The notes under the pieces are model-generated. The model saw only the letters and a program-made list of their open reading frames with translations. It made no database searches and had not been told where the DNA came from. Below are positions 25,142-33,678 of a DNA stretch of 64,000 nt, piece by piece (the first letter of the stretch is position 1; every line of letters starts with the position of its first letter). The stretch is from the NCBI RefSeq assembly GCF_001025175.1, contig NZ_AP012324.1, positions 992,001 to 1,056,000 on the forward strand. The letters run 5' to 3'. The position numbers and the translations under genes were made by a program. Source of the DNA: Bifidobacterium breve DSM 20213 = JCM 1192. GTDB lineage: Bacteria; Actinomycetota; Actinomycetes; Actinomycetales; Bifidobacteriaceae.

Positions 25142-27817
25142 GTGTACGACGAGCCGGAAGTCATCGCCCGCAGCGCGCAGGAACTCGTAGGCGACCTGAA
25201 CCCGCAGCAGGCCGAAGCCGTGCAATACCGCGGCCAGGCGCTGCTGATCGGAGCCGGCGCCGGTTCCGGCAAAACCCGAGTCCTCACCCGACGCATCGCA
25301 TGGATCCTGAGCCAGTTCGGCGCATGGCCCAGCCAGATCCTGGCCATCACCTTCACCAACAAGGCCGCCGTCGAGATGCGCGAACGACTCGGCTCGCTGA
25401 TTGGCCCGGTGGCCCAGCGTATGTGGGTCTCCACCTTCCACTCCGCCTGCGTGCGCATCCTGCGCCGCGACGGCAAATCCATCGGCCTCAAATCCGGCTT
25501 CTCCATCTACGATTCCGCCGACTCCGAGCGACTCGTCAAAATCATCGCCACCGAATTCAACCTCGATATCAAGCGCTACACCCCGCGTTCGATCCTCGGC
25601 CACATCTCCGACCTGAAAAACAACCTGACCGGCTGGAAGGAAAACCTCGCCGTCCATGCGCCCGACTTCACGCCCGGCCAGCGCGGCTACCAGTTCGGCA
25701 CGGTGGGCGACCTTGAAGCCATCTACGCGGTGATATACGCCGAATACGAGCACAGGCTCGCTCTGGCCAACGCCGTCGACTTCGATGATCTGATTGGGCG
25801 CACGGTCGAACTGCTGCGCACCGACCCGGCCGTCGCCGAGTACTACCATCACCGTTTCCGCTACATTCTGGTCGACGAGTATCAGGACACCAACCACGCC
25901 CAGTATGTGCTCGTACGCGAGCTGGCCGGCGTGGACACAGGGGAGAAGGCTATTCCGGGCTCGCCGAACGCAGGCAAATCCGGCCCTGCTTGGATCACCG
26001 TCGTGGGCGATTCTGACCAGTCCATCTATGCCTTCCGCGGCGCCGACATCCGCAACATCCAGGATTTCGAACAGGACTTCCCGAACGCCAAGACCATCAT
26101 GCTCGAACAGAACTATCGTTCGACGCAGACCATTTTGGACGCGGCCAACGCGGTGATCAGCAACAACGAGGGACGCAAGCCCAAGAAACTGTGGACAGCA
26201 CTCGGCAAAGGCGAGCCAATCGTCGGCTACGCGGCGGATAACGCCCAGCAGGAGGCCCAGTGGGTGGCCACCGAAATCGCCCGACTGCACGCCGAAGAAG
26301 ATATCGCCTACTCTGACATGGCGATTATGTATCGCGCCAACGCGCAGTCCCGCTCGCTCGAAGAGGCGTTAATCAACGCAGGGCTGCCGTACCAGCTCGT
26401 CGGCGGCACCAAGTTCTACGAACGCCGTGAAATCAAGGACGCGCTGGCCTACCTGCAGGCGCTGGTCAACCCGGATGATGACGTGAACCTGCGTCGAATT
26501 TTGAACGTGCCCAAGCGCGGGCTCGGCAATCGTGCCGAGGGCATCCTGCTCGCCTATGCGCGCGAACGTGGCACCAGCTTCTTCTATGCACTCATGCATT
26601 TGGATGAAATTCAGGACGTGCCCACGCGTACCGCCACGCAGCTCAAGGCCTTCCGTGATTTGATGGGTGAGCTCTCGCAATTCACGCGAGCACATGACGC
26701 CAAGCCCAGCGAGATTGTGGCCGAAGTGCTGGAGAAGTCCGGCTTGCGTGCAGAGCTGGAAAAGTCCGTGGACCCGCAGGACGCCTCCCGTTTGGAAAAC
26801 CTCTCCCAGCTGCAGTCCACCGCAGCCGAGTTCGAGCAGAACACGCCCGACGCCACGCTATCCGCATTCCTGGAGACCACCGCGCTCGTGGCCGATTCCG
26901 ACCAGCTGCCCGGCGAGGCGGAGGATTCCGGCAAAGTGACGCTGATGACCCTGCACACGGCCAAGGGCCTCGAATACCCGGTGGTGTTCCTGACCGGCAT
27001 GGAACAGGGCACATTCCCGCATTCGCGTTCGATGGAGGACACCACCGAACTGCAGGAGGAACGCCGACTTGCCTATGTGGGTATTACCCGCGCCAAGCAG
27101 CGCCTGTATGTCACGCGCGCAGCCGTACGCTCCCAGTGGGGGCAGGCCGCCGATATGATGCCCAGCCAGTTCCTCGACGAGATCCCCGATTCGCTCATCG
27201 ATTGGAAACGCCGCGAGGCCGGCGTGGAACGCATGCGCGCCAACTGGGAATCCGATGGATTCGCCGACGATTACGGCGGCTGGGATGATGACGATTTTGG
27301 CGGTACGACGTTCGGTGGGTCCTCGACATTCGGCTCTCGCGGTTCGGGTTCGTCGTATGGCTCGAGATCTCATTACGGCTCGTCAAGCTATGGGTCTGGC
27401 TCGTCCTATGGCTCCCGTTCGGGCGGTTCATCGTATGGCTCACGTTCCGGCTCCTCCTACGGTTCCCGCTCGCGCTCGGGTTCGTCCTATGGTTCGGGTT
27501 CCGGCTCTTCATATGGTTCTCGTTCCCGTTCCGGTCCGGCGTCCGGCGGCACTCGTGCCGGCAAGGTCACTACGCGCCACACCACGCCGAAGTCCGGTTC
27601 CGCCGGATCTTCCATGCCAAGTTCCAAGCTCGCTAAAGATAATGGACTGAATATCTCTGACTTTGCCGTGGGCGACATGATCAGCCACGACCAGTACGGT
27701 CTCGGCAAGGTCACCGACGCGCAGGACAAGGGCCGCAATTCGGTCATCACCGTGGACTTCGGCTCCGCTGGAGTCAAACGCCTTATGCTCCGCGTGGCAC
27801 CGATCGAAAAGCTGTGA
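25142..27817 (+). CDS. pcrA: PcrA/UvrD superfamily I DNA helicase with Ser-Gly-Tyr-rich linker
   Basis: 891 residues on the GTG at 25142, which has AAAGGGAGG upstream. A GTG at 25097 in frame has no site. Helicase motifs: Q (LNPQQAEAV), I GAGAGSGKT, Ia FTNKAA, II VDEYQDTN, III VVGDSDQSIYAFRGA, IV LEQNYRST, V LMTLHTAKGLEYPVVFLTG and VI RRLAYVGITRAKQRLY. Residues about 715-805 form a low-complexity stretch of repeated GSSYGSRSG-type blocks. The last 55 residues (VGDMISHDQYGLGKV...) are the Tudor-like domain that binds RNA polymerase in PcrA. It acts in nucleotide excision repair, replication and transcription conflict resolution. Confidence 0.95.
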   Translation: MYDEPEVIARSAQELVGDLNPQQAEAVQYRGQALLIGAGAGSGKTRVLTRRIAWILSQFGAWPSQILAITFTNKAAVEMRERLGSLIGPVAQRMWVSTFHSACVRILRRDGKSIGLKSGFSIYDSADSERLVKIIATEFNLDIKRYTPRSILGHISDLKNNLTGWKENLAVHAPDFTPGQRGYQFGTVGDLEAIYAVIYAEYEHRLALANAVDFDDLIGRTVELLRTDPAVAEYYHHRFRYILVDEYQDTNHAQYVLVRELAGVDTGEKAIPGSPNAGKSGPAWITVVGDSDQSIYAFRGADIRNIQDFEQDFPNAKTIMLEQNYRSTQTILDAANAVISNNEGRKPKKLWTALGKGEPIVGYAADNAQQEAQWVATEIARLHAEEDIAYSDMAIMYRANAQSRSLEEALINAGLPYQLVGGTKFYERREIKDALAYLQALVNPDDDVNLRRILNVPKRGLGNRAEGILLAYARERGTSFFYALMHLDEIQDVPTRTATQLKAFRDLMGELSQFTRAHDAKPSEIVAEVLEKSGLRAELEKSVDPQDASRLENLSQLQSTAAEFEQNTPDATLSAFLETTALVADSDQLPGEAEDSGKVTLMTLHTAKGLEYPVVFLTGMEQGTFPHSRSMEDTTELQEERRLAYVGITRAKQRLYVTRAAVRSQWGQAADMMPSQFLDEIPDSLIDWKRREAGVERMRANWESDGFADDYGGWDDDDFGGTTFGGSSTFGSRGSGSSYGSRSHYGSSSYGSGSSYGSRSGGSSYGSRSGSSYGSRSRSGSSYGSGSGSSYGSRSRSGPASGGTRAGKVTTRHTTPKSGSAGSSMPSSKLAKDNGLNISDFAVGDMISHDQYGLGKVTDAQDKGRNSVITVDFGSAGVKRLMLRVAPIEKL

Positions 27818-27857
27818 GCTGAAAGCGCATACCAGATAATTTCATAAAAAACAAGAC

Positions 27858-27887
27858 TTGTGTTCCTCATCACACTGTGGTCATAAT
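27858..27887 (+). promoter_or_regulatory. possible promoter of the DUF4418-ABC operon
   Basis: TTGTGT (27858-27863), 18 bases, CATAAT (27882-27887) resembles a housekeeping promoter. A CCCCTG-gtag-CAGGGG hairpin (27908-27923) lies between it and the ribosome site of the first gene. Read by eye only. Confidence 0.35.
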
Positions 27888-27937
27888 GCGGAGGTTGTGC
27901 TCACGAACCCCTGGTAGCAGGGGAGAGGAAGGAAGTT

Positions 27938-28333
27938 ATGAAGAACAAGCTGTTCGCATCCGTGCCCAATATTCTGTTCGGTGCGCTTATTGCCATCGCA
28001 CCCCAGACCTTTGCTCACGCTTGCACCGGCCATGACATGCCGGGTGCCTGCCATTACTCGCAGCAGGCCGCCACCGGTATCGGCGTTGTGATTCTGGTGC
28101 TCGGCGTCGTGGCCCTGTTCGGCAACGCCCAGGTCCGTATTGGTCTGAACATCGCCGCCATCGCTAACGCGTTGCTGCTGCTTGCTGTGCCCACCTTCCT
28201 GATCGGCATCTGCAAGGGCGCCATGATGCACTGCCGCATGGTCATGCTGCCCACGCTTATCGTGCTCGGCGTACTCACTCTCGTATTCGCCGCTGTCGCC
28301 ATCTGGCTCGATTCCCGAGCGGCCAAGCACTGA
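27938..28333 (+). CDS. DUF4418 family membrane protein
   Basis: 131 residues; ATG with GAGGAAGGAAG upstream. Four hydrophobic helices; cysteines lie between helices 1 and 2 (HACTGHDMPGACHYSQQA) and between 3 and 4 (IGICKGAMMHCRMVMLP). The paired Cys/His/Met segments on one membrane face are typical of DUF4418 and suggest redox or metal chemistry, which is not established. It is the first gene of an operon with an FtsX-type permease and an ABC ATPase. Confidence 0.85.
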   Translation: MKNKLFASVPNILFGALIAIAPQTFAHACTGHDMPGACHYSQQAATGIGVVILVLGVVALFGNAQVRIGLNIAAIANALLLLAVPTFLIGICKGAMMHCRMVMLPTLIVLGVLTLVFAAVAIWLDSRAAKH

Positions 28334-28429
28334 ACTTGACCTTGTGTGACTGGGGTCCGATTTCATTCCAGGAGTCGGGTTCCGGTCTCGCTTATTGCAA
28401 CCGCACCATAATCGATAAGGACCCCCATC

Positions 28430-29647
28430 GTGCCATCGCATATCGCATTGCGCGGCCTGCCGCTTGAAAATCTCAAGCGTAAGCCATTCCGCACCGGCGC
28501 CCTGCTCGCCGTCGTCACCATTCTTGCGCTGACATTCTTCGGCGGCACCATGCTGACCATGAACCTCAACACCGGTATGACCAGCATGGAGAAGCGCCTC
28601 GGCGCCGACCTGATGGTTGTGCCTCAGGACACCGCGCAGAAAGCCGAAGCGCTGTTGACCAACGGCAACCCCAGCACGTTCTATTTCACCAGAGACATCG
28701 CCACTGAGGTCAAGCAAGCGGATGGCATCGAACAAGCCAGCGAACAAACCTACATATCGTCACTGGCCGCCGCCTGCTGCGACGAAAAACTGCAGATCAT
28801 CGGCTACGACCCGTCCACCGACTTCGTTATCGAGCCATGGGTTGCGTCCCAATTCAAAGGCACCCTCGAAGACGGCAAGATGATCGCCGGCGCGAACGTC
28901 AATGTGTCCACCGATGGCACCATTGAGCTATACGGCCGTAAATGGCCGGTGATCGCTCAGCTGGCCAATACCGGCACCAGCCTCGACAATTCGGTGTTCA
29001 TCAACCAGGCCACTGTGCCCGACATGGTCGCCGCATCGTCCAAGGTCTCCAAGCAGGTCATGCCCATGGAATATGCGGGCAAGGCCGTCTCCACCGTGAT
29101 GATCAAGGTCAAGCAGGGGTATGAGGCGCAAACCGTGGCCGAGAACATCAAACGCATTGACTCCCGATTCGCCGATCTGGGCTACGTGTATCCTGGCGGC
29201 ATCACCGCCAATACCAAGACCTCGCTGACCGCATTGGTCACCTACCTCAAGGTGTTCGTGGCCGTGATCTGGGTGATGGGTGTGATCGTGCTGCTCGCCG
29301 TATTCGCCTCTTCGGCGAACGAACGCAAGCGCGAGTTCGCGTCCCTGCGCATTATGGGAGCCACGCGTGGCATGTTGAACGTCATCATTCTCAAGGAATC
29401 GGCCATTATCGGACTGATTGGCGGTGTAATCGGCGTAGGCGTGGCGAGCCTCGTGATCTTCCCATTCAGTTCGCTAATCGGCAAACAATTGCAATTGCCA
29501 TATCTGCAAGCCGGACCGGCCGTCGTTATCGGATTCATTGCCATAACTATTGTGTGCTCAACCGCCATCGGCATTGTCGGCTCGTTGCTGACCATGTGGC
29601 GACTTGGCCGCCCCGAAGCCTATCTGACCCTGCGAGAAGGGGAGTGA
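28430..29647 (+). CDS. MacB/FtsX-type ABC transporter permease
   Basis: 405 residues starting at GTG (28430), with ATAAGGACCCCCATC upstream. It has an N-terminal helix (GALLAVVTILALTFFGGTML), a large periplasmic-side MacB-PCD-like domain (about residues 40-255) with a CC pair in LAAACCDEKLQIIG, and three C-terminal helices with the FtsX signature FASSANERKREFASLRIMGA. Such permeases act mechanically on envelope substrates rather than as simple channels. One base separates its stop from the ATG of the ATPase gene. Confidence 0.88.
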   Translation: MPSHIALRGLPLENLKRKPFRTGALLAVVTILALTFFGGTMLTMNLNTGMTSMEKRLGADLMVVPQDTAQKAEALLTNGNPSTFYFTRDIATEVKQADGIEQASEQTYISSLAAACCDEKLQIIGYDPSTDFVIEPWVASQFKGTLEDGKMIAGANVNVSTDGTIELYGRKWPVIAQLANTGTSLDNSVFINQATVPDMVAASSKVSKQVMPMEYAGKAVSTVMIKVKQGYEAQTVAENIKRIDSRFADLGYVYPGGITANTKTSLTALVTYLKVFVAVIWVMGVIVLLAVFASSANERKREFASLRIMGATRGMLNVIILKESAIIGLIGGVIGVGVASLVIFPFSSLIGKQLQLPYLQAGPAVVIGFIAITIVCSTAIGIVGSLLTMWRLGRPEAYLTLREGE

Positions 29648-29648
29648 C

Positions 29649-30560
29649 ATGACCGAAACTGCATCTCATCTGCTGGAATTGGTGGATTTGACCCGCCAGT
29701 TCGTCCGTCGCGGCACGCCGTTTGACGCGGTCAGTCACGTCGATCTCACGATTGACGCTGGGGAATTCGTCGCCATCGTCGGTCGCTCAGGCAACGGTAA
29801 AAGCACCCTGATTAATATGGTCGCCGGATTGGTGCGCCCAAGTTCGGGAACCGTGCATGTGGATGGGCGCGAAGTGACTGAGCTGAGCGATAAGGAACTG
29901 TCCCTACTGCGCAACCGAACCATCGGTTTCGTGACCCAAAGCCAGACCCTGCTCGGCAATCTCACGGTGCTCGACAATGTGATTCTGCCCGCGACGATGT
30001 TCCCGGATGCTCTGCCGTTCATGGAGGCTGAGAATAAGGACGATGCAGCCGTGCAAAAACAGAACAATATGGCCGAGACCGAGCCTTGCATCGAATCTGA
30101 GGCCGATAACGGTTCCGCATCCGATGAGAACAGTACCGAGTCTTCCACCGAGCCGGATCCGTTTATGCCGGATGTCATCGCGCCGATTGCAGATGCTGAC
30201 GGTAAACCGTCAAACTCAGCTGCAAGCCAGCCCGACTTATTTACCGAGCGCGCCAAGCATCTGCTCACCCAGCTCGGTGCCGCCGATTTGGCGGACAGCT
30301 ATCCGCGCGAACTATCCGGTGGTGAGATGCGGCGTGTCTCCATCGCCCGCGCCCTGATGAATCAGCCCAAATTGCTTATCGCGGACGAACCGACCGGCGA
30401 TCTCGACCAAGAGAGCACTGACATCGTGATGCAACTGCTGAGAAGCCAAGCCGATAACGGTACGGCGATCCTCATGGTCACGCATGATCCGGATGCGCTG
30501 GAGTATGCGGACAAGGTATACCGCATGGATGCCGGAGTGCTGTCCATGGCTGCGGTGTAA
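29649..30560 (+). CDS. ABC transporter ATPase (LolD/MacB type) with acidic insertion
   Basis: 303 residues. Walker A GRSGNGKST (residues 45-53), Q-loop FVTQSQTLLGNLTV, signature LSGGEMRRVSIARAL, Walker B LLIADEPTGDLD and H-loop MVTHDPD are intact. Between Q-loop and signature, about 80 extra residues (roughly 119-198) are rich in Glu, Asp, Ser, Asn and Thr with no predicted fold, so the protein is longer than the usual 220-230. It partners the FtsX-type permease just upstream. The insert falls in the helical subdomain that contacts the membrane partner. Confidence 0.9.
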   Translation: MTETASHLLELVDLTRQFVRRGTPFDAVSHVDLTIDAGEFVAIVGRSGNGKSTLINMVAGLVRPSSGTVHVDGREVTELSDKELSLLRNRTIGFVTQSQTLLGNLTVLDNVILPATMFPDALPFMEAENKDDAAVQKQNNMAETEPCIESEADNGSASDENSTESSTEPDPFMPDVIAPIADADGKPSNSAASQPDLFTERAKHLLTQLGAADLADSYPRELSGGEMRRVSIARALMNQPKLLIADEPTGDLDQESTDIVMQLLRSQADNGTAILMVTHDPDALEYADKVYRMDAGVLSMAAV

Positions 30561-30756
30561 TATTGTTCGCTGGTGTCTGCCGACTGGTAGATGCCGTCTG
30601 GAGTCATAGCCCGTCAACGGGTCGGCGGTAGGCGATCGCAAGAACGCCAACCCGCTCGTGAGCAATCACGACGAAGCGTTGGAGAGGCCCGACTCAGCGT
30701 TTGGAATCATACGAAACCAAACGTTCCGTTCAGATAACGACAGAAGGAATAATCCA

Positions 30757-31383
30757 ATGACGAACGTTCAGCGTTCTCGCCGTCAGGTGCGCCTGTCCCG
30801 CGCCCTCGGCATCGCACTGACCCCCAAGGCTCAGCGCATTTTCGAAAAGCGTCCGTACGCTCCTGGCGAGCACGGCCGCGACCGTCGCCGCACCGAATCC
30901 GATTACGCGGTGCGTATGCGCGAGAAGCAGCGTCTGCGCGCTCAGTACGGCATCTCCGAGAAGCAGCTCCGCGCCGCTTACGAGAAGGCTACCCGTACCG
31001 CCGGCCAGACCGGTAACGCCATGCTGACCGACCTCGAGACCCGTCTCGACAACCTGGTTCTGCGTGCCGGCATCGCCCGCACCACCGCCCAGGCCCGTCA
31101 GTTCGTGGTGCACCGTCACATCCTCGTTGACGGCAACGTGGTGGACCGTCCGTCCTACCGCGTCAAGCCCGGCCAGACCATCCAGGTGAAGGCCAAGAGC
31201 CAGACCATGGTTCCGTTCCAGATCGCCGCCGAAGGCGTGCACCGTGATGTGCTGCCCGCGGTTCCCGGTTACCTCGACGTGAACCTTGCCTCCCTGAAGG
31301 CCACCCTGACCCGCAAGCCCGAGGTCGAAGAGATTCCGGTGCAGGTCAACATCCAGTACGTGGTCGAATTCTACGCCCGCTGA
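30757..31383 (+). CDS. rpsD: 30S ribosomal protein S4
   Basis: 208 residues on the ATG at 30757 with GAAGGAATAAT upstream. An open frame from 30658 is not supported. The N-terminal region has RSRRQVRLSRALGIALTPKA and the conserved YAPGEHGRDRRR. The S4 RNA-binding domain is RLDNLVLRAGIARTTAQARQ, then FVVHRHILVDGNVVDRPSYRVKPG. The zinc-binding cysteines of some S4 proteins are absent (C-minus form). It is a primary 16S rRNA binder. It is isolated from other ribosomal genes, as in many actinobacteria. The 196-base leader contains GC-rich complementary segments that could fold and autoregulate. Confidence 0.96.
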   Translation: MTNVQRSRRQVRLSRALGIALTPKAQRIFEKRPYAPGEHGRDRRRTESDYAVRMREKQRLRAQYGISEKQLRAAYEKATRTAGQTGNAMLTDLETRLDNLVLRAGIARTTAQARQFVVHRHILVDGNVVDRPSYRVKPGQTIQVKAKSQTMVPFQIAAEGVHRDVLPAVPGYLDVNLASLKATLTRKPEVEEIPVQVNIQYVVEFYAR

Positions 31384-31431
31384 TTCGGGCCCCCTTATCT
31401 GAAACATCAGAATCAAGGACATACCGCTTGG

Positions 31432-31458
31432 ACCCCGCTCCCGCAAGGGACGCGGGGT
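31432..31458. terminator. GC-rich hairpin after rpsD
   Basis: ACCCCGCTCCC-gcaa-GGGACGCGGGGT, with one bulge, followed by TCTCGCGTT. Probable rpsD terminator. Confidence 0.65.
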
Positions 31459-31719
31459 TCTCGCGTTCCGGGGCGCGGGCGTTTTCCCGGAGACTGGATG
31501 AACGGAATCAGGCCGTTCTGCGCAGGAGGAATGGGGCGGACTTTGGGCTTGAGCTGCGGCGCTGGGCGCTCATGCAGTCTTGTCATCTGCATTGTGGGTG
31601 ATCTGGATGTTGTTGTTGCGATGAGTCCGTTCGGCACATTGATCGAATATCTTCTGGTCTACGGATGCGGGCAAGCCATTTCTTGGAAGGCGTTTCGTCG
31701 AGATTGGCGGGAGCTTGCG
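31459..31719. other. intergenic stretch with no supported gene
   Basis: The 336-base gap between rpsD and the amidotransferase gene holds the terminator above, and otherwise only short unsupported frames. I see no repeat, RNA gene or ribosome site of note. Confidence 0.6.
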
Positions 31720-32502
31720 TCAGCAGGCGTCGATGAAGGCGCTGAGGATGCGACGTTGGTTGCTATCGGCGCGGTGGGAGAACTCAGGATGCCATTGGAC
31801 GGCCCAGACGAAACGCTTGGCCGGCATCCAGACCGCCTCCACGATGCCGTCCGGCGCGGTGGCCATCGGTTCCAGTCCCTGGCCCAGCGTGCGAATCGCC
31901 TGATGGTGATAACTGTTGACGCCCAGCGTATAGGCGCGCGGATGATACGGCTTGCCGAAGGAATCGACCTCATCGGCCTCCGCCTCACTTGGGCCGTTGT
32001 CTCCCAGCGGCCACAACGCGCGGGCCAACGGCGAATCGGGCGCGATCGACACTTCGTGGACCACCGGGTCATACGGCGGCTTGTCGCCATGATGCACGAC
32101 CGGGCTGGGATGTTCGTCCGGCAGATCCTGCCACAACGTGCCACCCAAGGCGACGTTGAGGCTCTGGATGCCGCGGCAGATGCCCAGCAATGGCTTGTCC
32201 GCCGCGATGACGGAGGGGATCAGGCGCTCCTCCATCCGGTCGCGGGCCTTGCATAGTTTGACCGTCTTGGGGCCGGCCGCCTCGCCATACCGTTCCGGAT
32301 CCACGTCGTGGCCGCCGGTGACCAGGAATCCGTCGCATTGGCCGACCAGCTGTTCGATTGCAGCTTCATCGTCGGTCAGCGGCAGCATCACCGGGATGCC
32401 GCCGGCTTCGATGATGCCGTCGAAATAGCCGGGCAGCATCCACAGGCTGTTCAGTGTGTCGTCCCACAACGGGACCACGCCGATAAGCGGACGGTGGGCC
32501 AT
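31720..32502 (-). CDS. class I glutamine amidotransferase-like hydrolase (peptidase C26, gamma-glutamyl-GABA hydrolase type)
   Basis: 260 residues on the ATG at 32502, which has GGAGGTAGCG upstream. PLIGVVPLWDD at the N-terminus, CDGFLVTGGHDVDPERYGE, nucleophile elbow PLLGICRGIQSLNVALGGTL (Cys) and VWAVQWHPEF (His) with a following acid match the PuuD/C26 family, which hydrolyses gamma-glutamyl amides. No polyamine genes are adjacent, so the natural substrate is unknown. It stands alone. Confidence 0.88.
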   Translation of the reverse strand: MAHRPLIGVVPLWDDTLNSLWMLPGYFDGIIEAGGIPVMLPLTDDEAAIEQLVGQCDGFLVTGGHDVDPERYGEAAGPKTVKLCKARDRMEERLIPSVIAADKPLLGICRGIQSLNVALGGTLWQDLPDEHPSPVVHHGDKPPYDPVVHEVSIAPDSPLARALWPLGDNGPSEAEADEVDSFGKPYHPRAYTLGVNSYHHQAIRTLGQGLEPMATAPDGIVEAVWMPAKRFVWAVQWHPEFSHRADSNQRRILSAFIDAC

Positions 32503-32642
32503 CGCTACCTCCAAACGTGTACTTACTGATAAAGCGACTCAACTTGCTACAGTCTCGAACCTGAAAAATTGTACCAGTGTGACTTGTGGGCGGAGTCTAC
32601 TGCATAGCTTAGGGGGGGGTAGGGATTTCAATCAAGGGCGGC

Positions 32643-33128
32643 TTATCGCTCGTAGTGTTCCAATTCGGCTGGTGGGTACACCTGGGTCCAATGGTGCGGC
32701 TGCAGGTCGCGCAGCGGCACGAACAACGGATGCTCTCCCTGATTGTTGTCGGACACGGCGCACATCACGTCGTCGCCCCAATAGCGCAGCCGTTCCTGAC
32801 AGATGCCGCATGGAGACAACACGGTGAACGGGGCGTGTTCGTCATCGCGTACGACGCAGATGGTGTGGGTGACACGGCGATCAAGCTTCATCGCCTCGCA
32901 CATCGCTCCGACCTCGATGCATAGCGAAGCGGCGGCATTGGGTGTCTCAATCGCCACGCTCGTGACGATAAGTGCATCCGAGCCGTTGCTTCCGTCATGT
33001 TTACCGTTGTCTTTGCCGGCGAGTCGCATCGCCGCCGCGCCTCCCCATCCTGTCGGATACCTTCGCTCGATCAGTTCCACGGCACTGCGATACAGCGTTT
33101 CCTCGATATGACGCTCCACTGGAGCCAT
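32643..33128 (-). CDS. cytidine deaminase-like zinc enzyme
   Basis: 161 residues on the ATG at 33128, with GAGGTGACC upstream. The cytidine deaminase fold has CIEVGAMCEAMKL (the catalytic Glu and first zinc ligand region is CxE-like here) and the second zinc motif PCGICQERLRYWG. A Lys/Asn/Gly/Asp-rich insert (KDNGKHDGSNGSD) is seen near residue 40. The C-terminal LFVPLRDLQPHHWTQVYP fits the family. It probably salvages cytidine or modified nucleosides. The non-standard first motif leaves blasticidin-deaminase-like relatives possible. Confidence 0.75.
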   Translation of the reverse strand: MAPVERHIEETLYRSAVELIERRYPTGWGGAAAMRLAGKDNGKHDGSNGSDALIVTSVAIETPNAAASLCIEVGAMCEAMKLDRRVTHTICVVRDDEHAPFTVLSPCGICQERLRYWGDDVMCAVSDNNQGEHPLFVPLRDLQPHHWTQVYPPAELEHYER

Positions 33129-33217
33129 ATGGTCACCTCGCGTAATCGACCTGCCATCGGTGGGCAGGCGGGATTCAAACCATTACTAGTCTAGGGGGGG
33201 GGAGATATCCTTGACGC

Positions 33218-33574
33218 ATGCTTATCGTCGAAGTAGTTGTGGCCGTGGTCGTCGGCGTGTTTTTGGTCGGGGCCTATCGTGATGCAAAGAACGGAACGTT
33301 GCCTTTGCAGAATTCGGTAGGCATCAAAACGCCGGCAACAATGTCATCCGAAGACACATGGAATCGGATTCACAAGCAGTACGCTCCGATATTCCTCGTT
33401 GATGCATGTGCCCTGTTCCTCATCGCCCTCGAAATCATCATTGGCGGGGCCATGGAGAAGAACTTCAATAACATGGCATCGGAGGCATTGATTGCGTTGG
33501 TGGCCACGCTTGTTGTCATGGTGCTGGCCAATCTGGTCGTCGTTGTTGTGGCAGATCGGTCTGCACGAAAATGA
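33218..33574 (+). CDS. SdpI-family membrane protein
   Basis: 118 residues, three hydrophobic helices. Between the first and second is NSVGIKTPATMSSEDTWNRI, closely matching the SdpI/YhfL consensus (GIRTPWTLSSEETWxKTH). SdpI in Bacillus gives immunity to the SdpC toxin, and most actinobacterial relatives have no known role. No sdp toxin gene is nearby. The G-run just before the gene (TAGGGGGGGGAG) is close to its start and might serve as ribosome site. Confidence 0.75.
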   Translation: MLIVEVVVAVVVGVFLVGAYRDAKNGTLPLQNSVGIKTPATMSSEDTWNRIHKQYAPIFLVDACALFLIALEIIIGGAMEKNFNNMASEALIALVATLVVMVLANLVVVVVADRSARK

Positions 33575-33678
33575 GATAGCTTGGCGAGAAGCCGCTATGT
33601 CGGACTTGCTGAAACAACCAACTTCGCAACGGGGTAAAAAGTAAGAGAGCGACGAATCGGGATTCTCGGAGGTGTTAT

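Noticed and set aside
31413-31637. 74-residue minus-strand ORF after rpsD
   Set aside because: Overlaps the rpsD terminator hairpin, has no ribosome site and a Pro/Arg-rich composition without family resemblance.
33160-33195. tRNA 3'-end-like sequence (GGTTTGAATCCCGCC-type on the minus strand) suggesting an attachment site
   Set aside because: The T-stem does not pair, position 56 is T not C, and no second copy was found in the window, so chance resemblance is likely.
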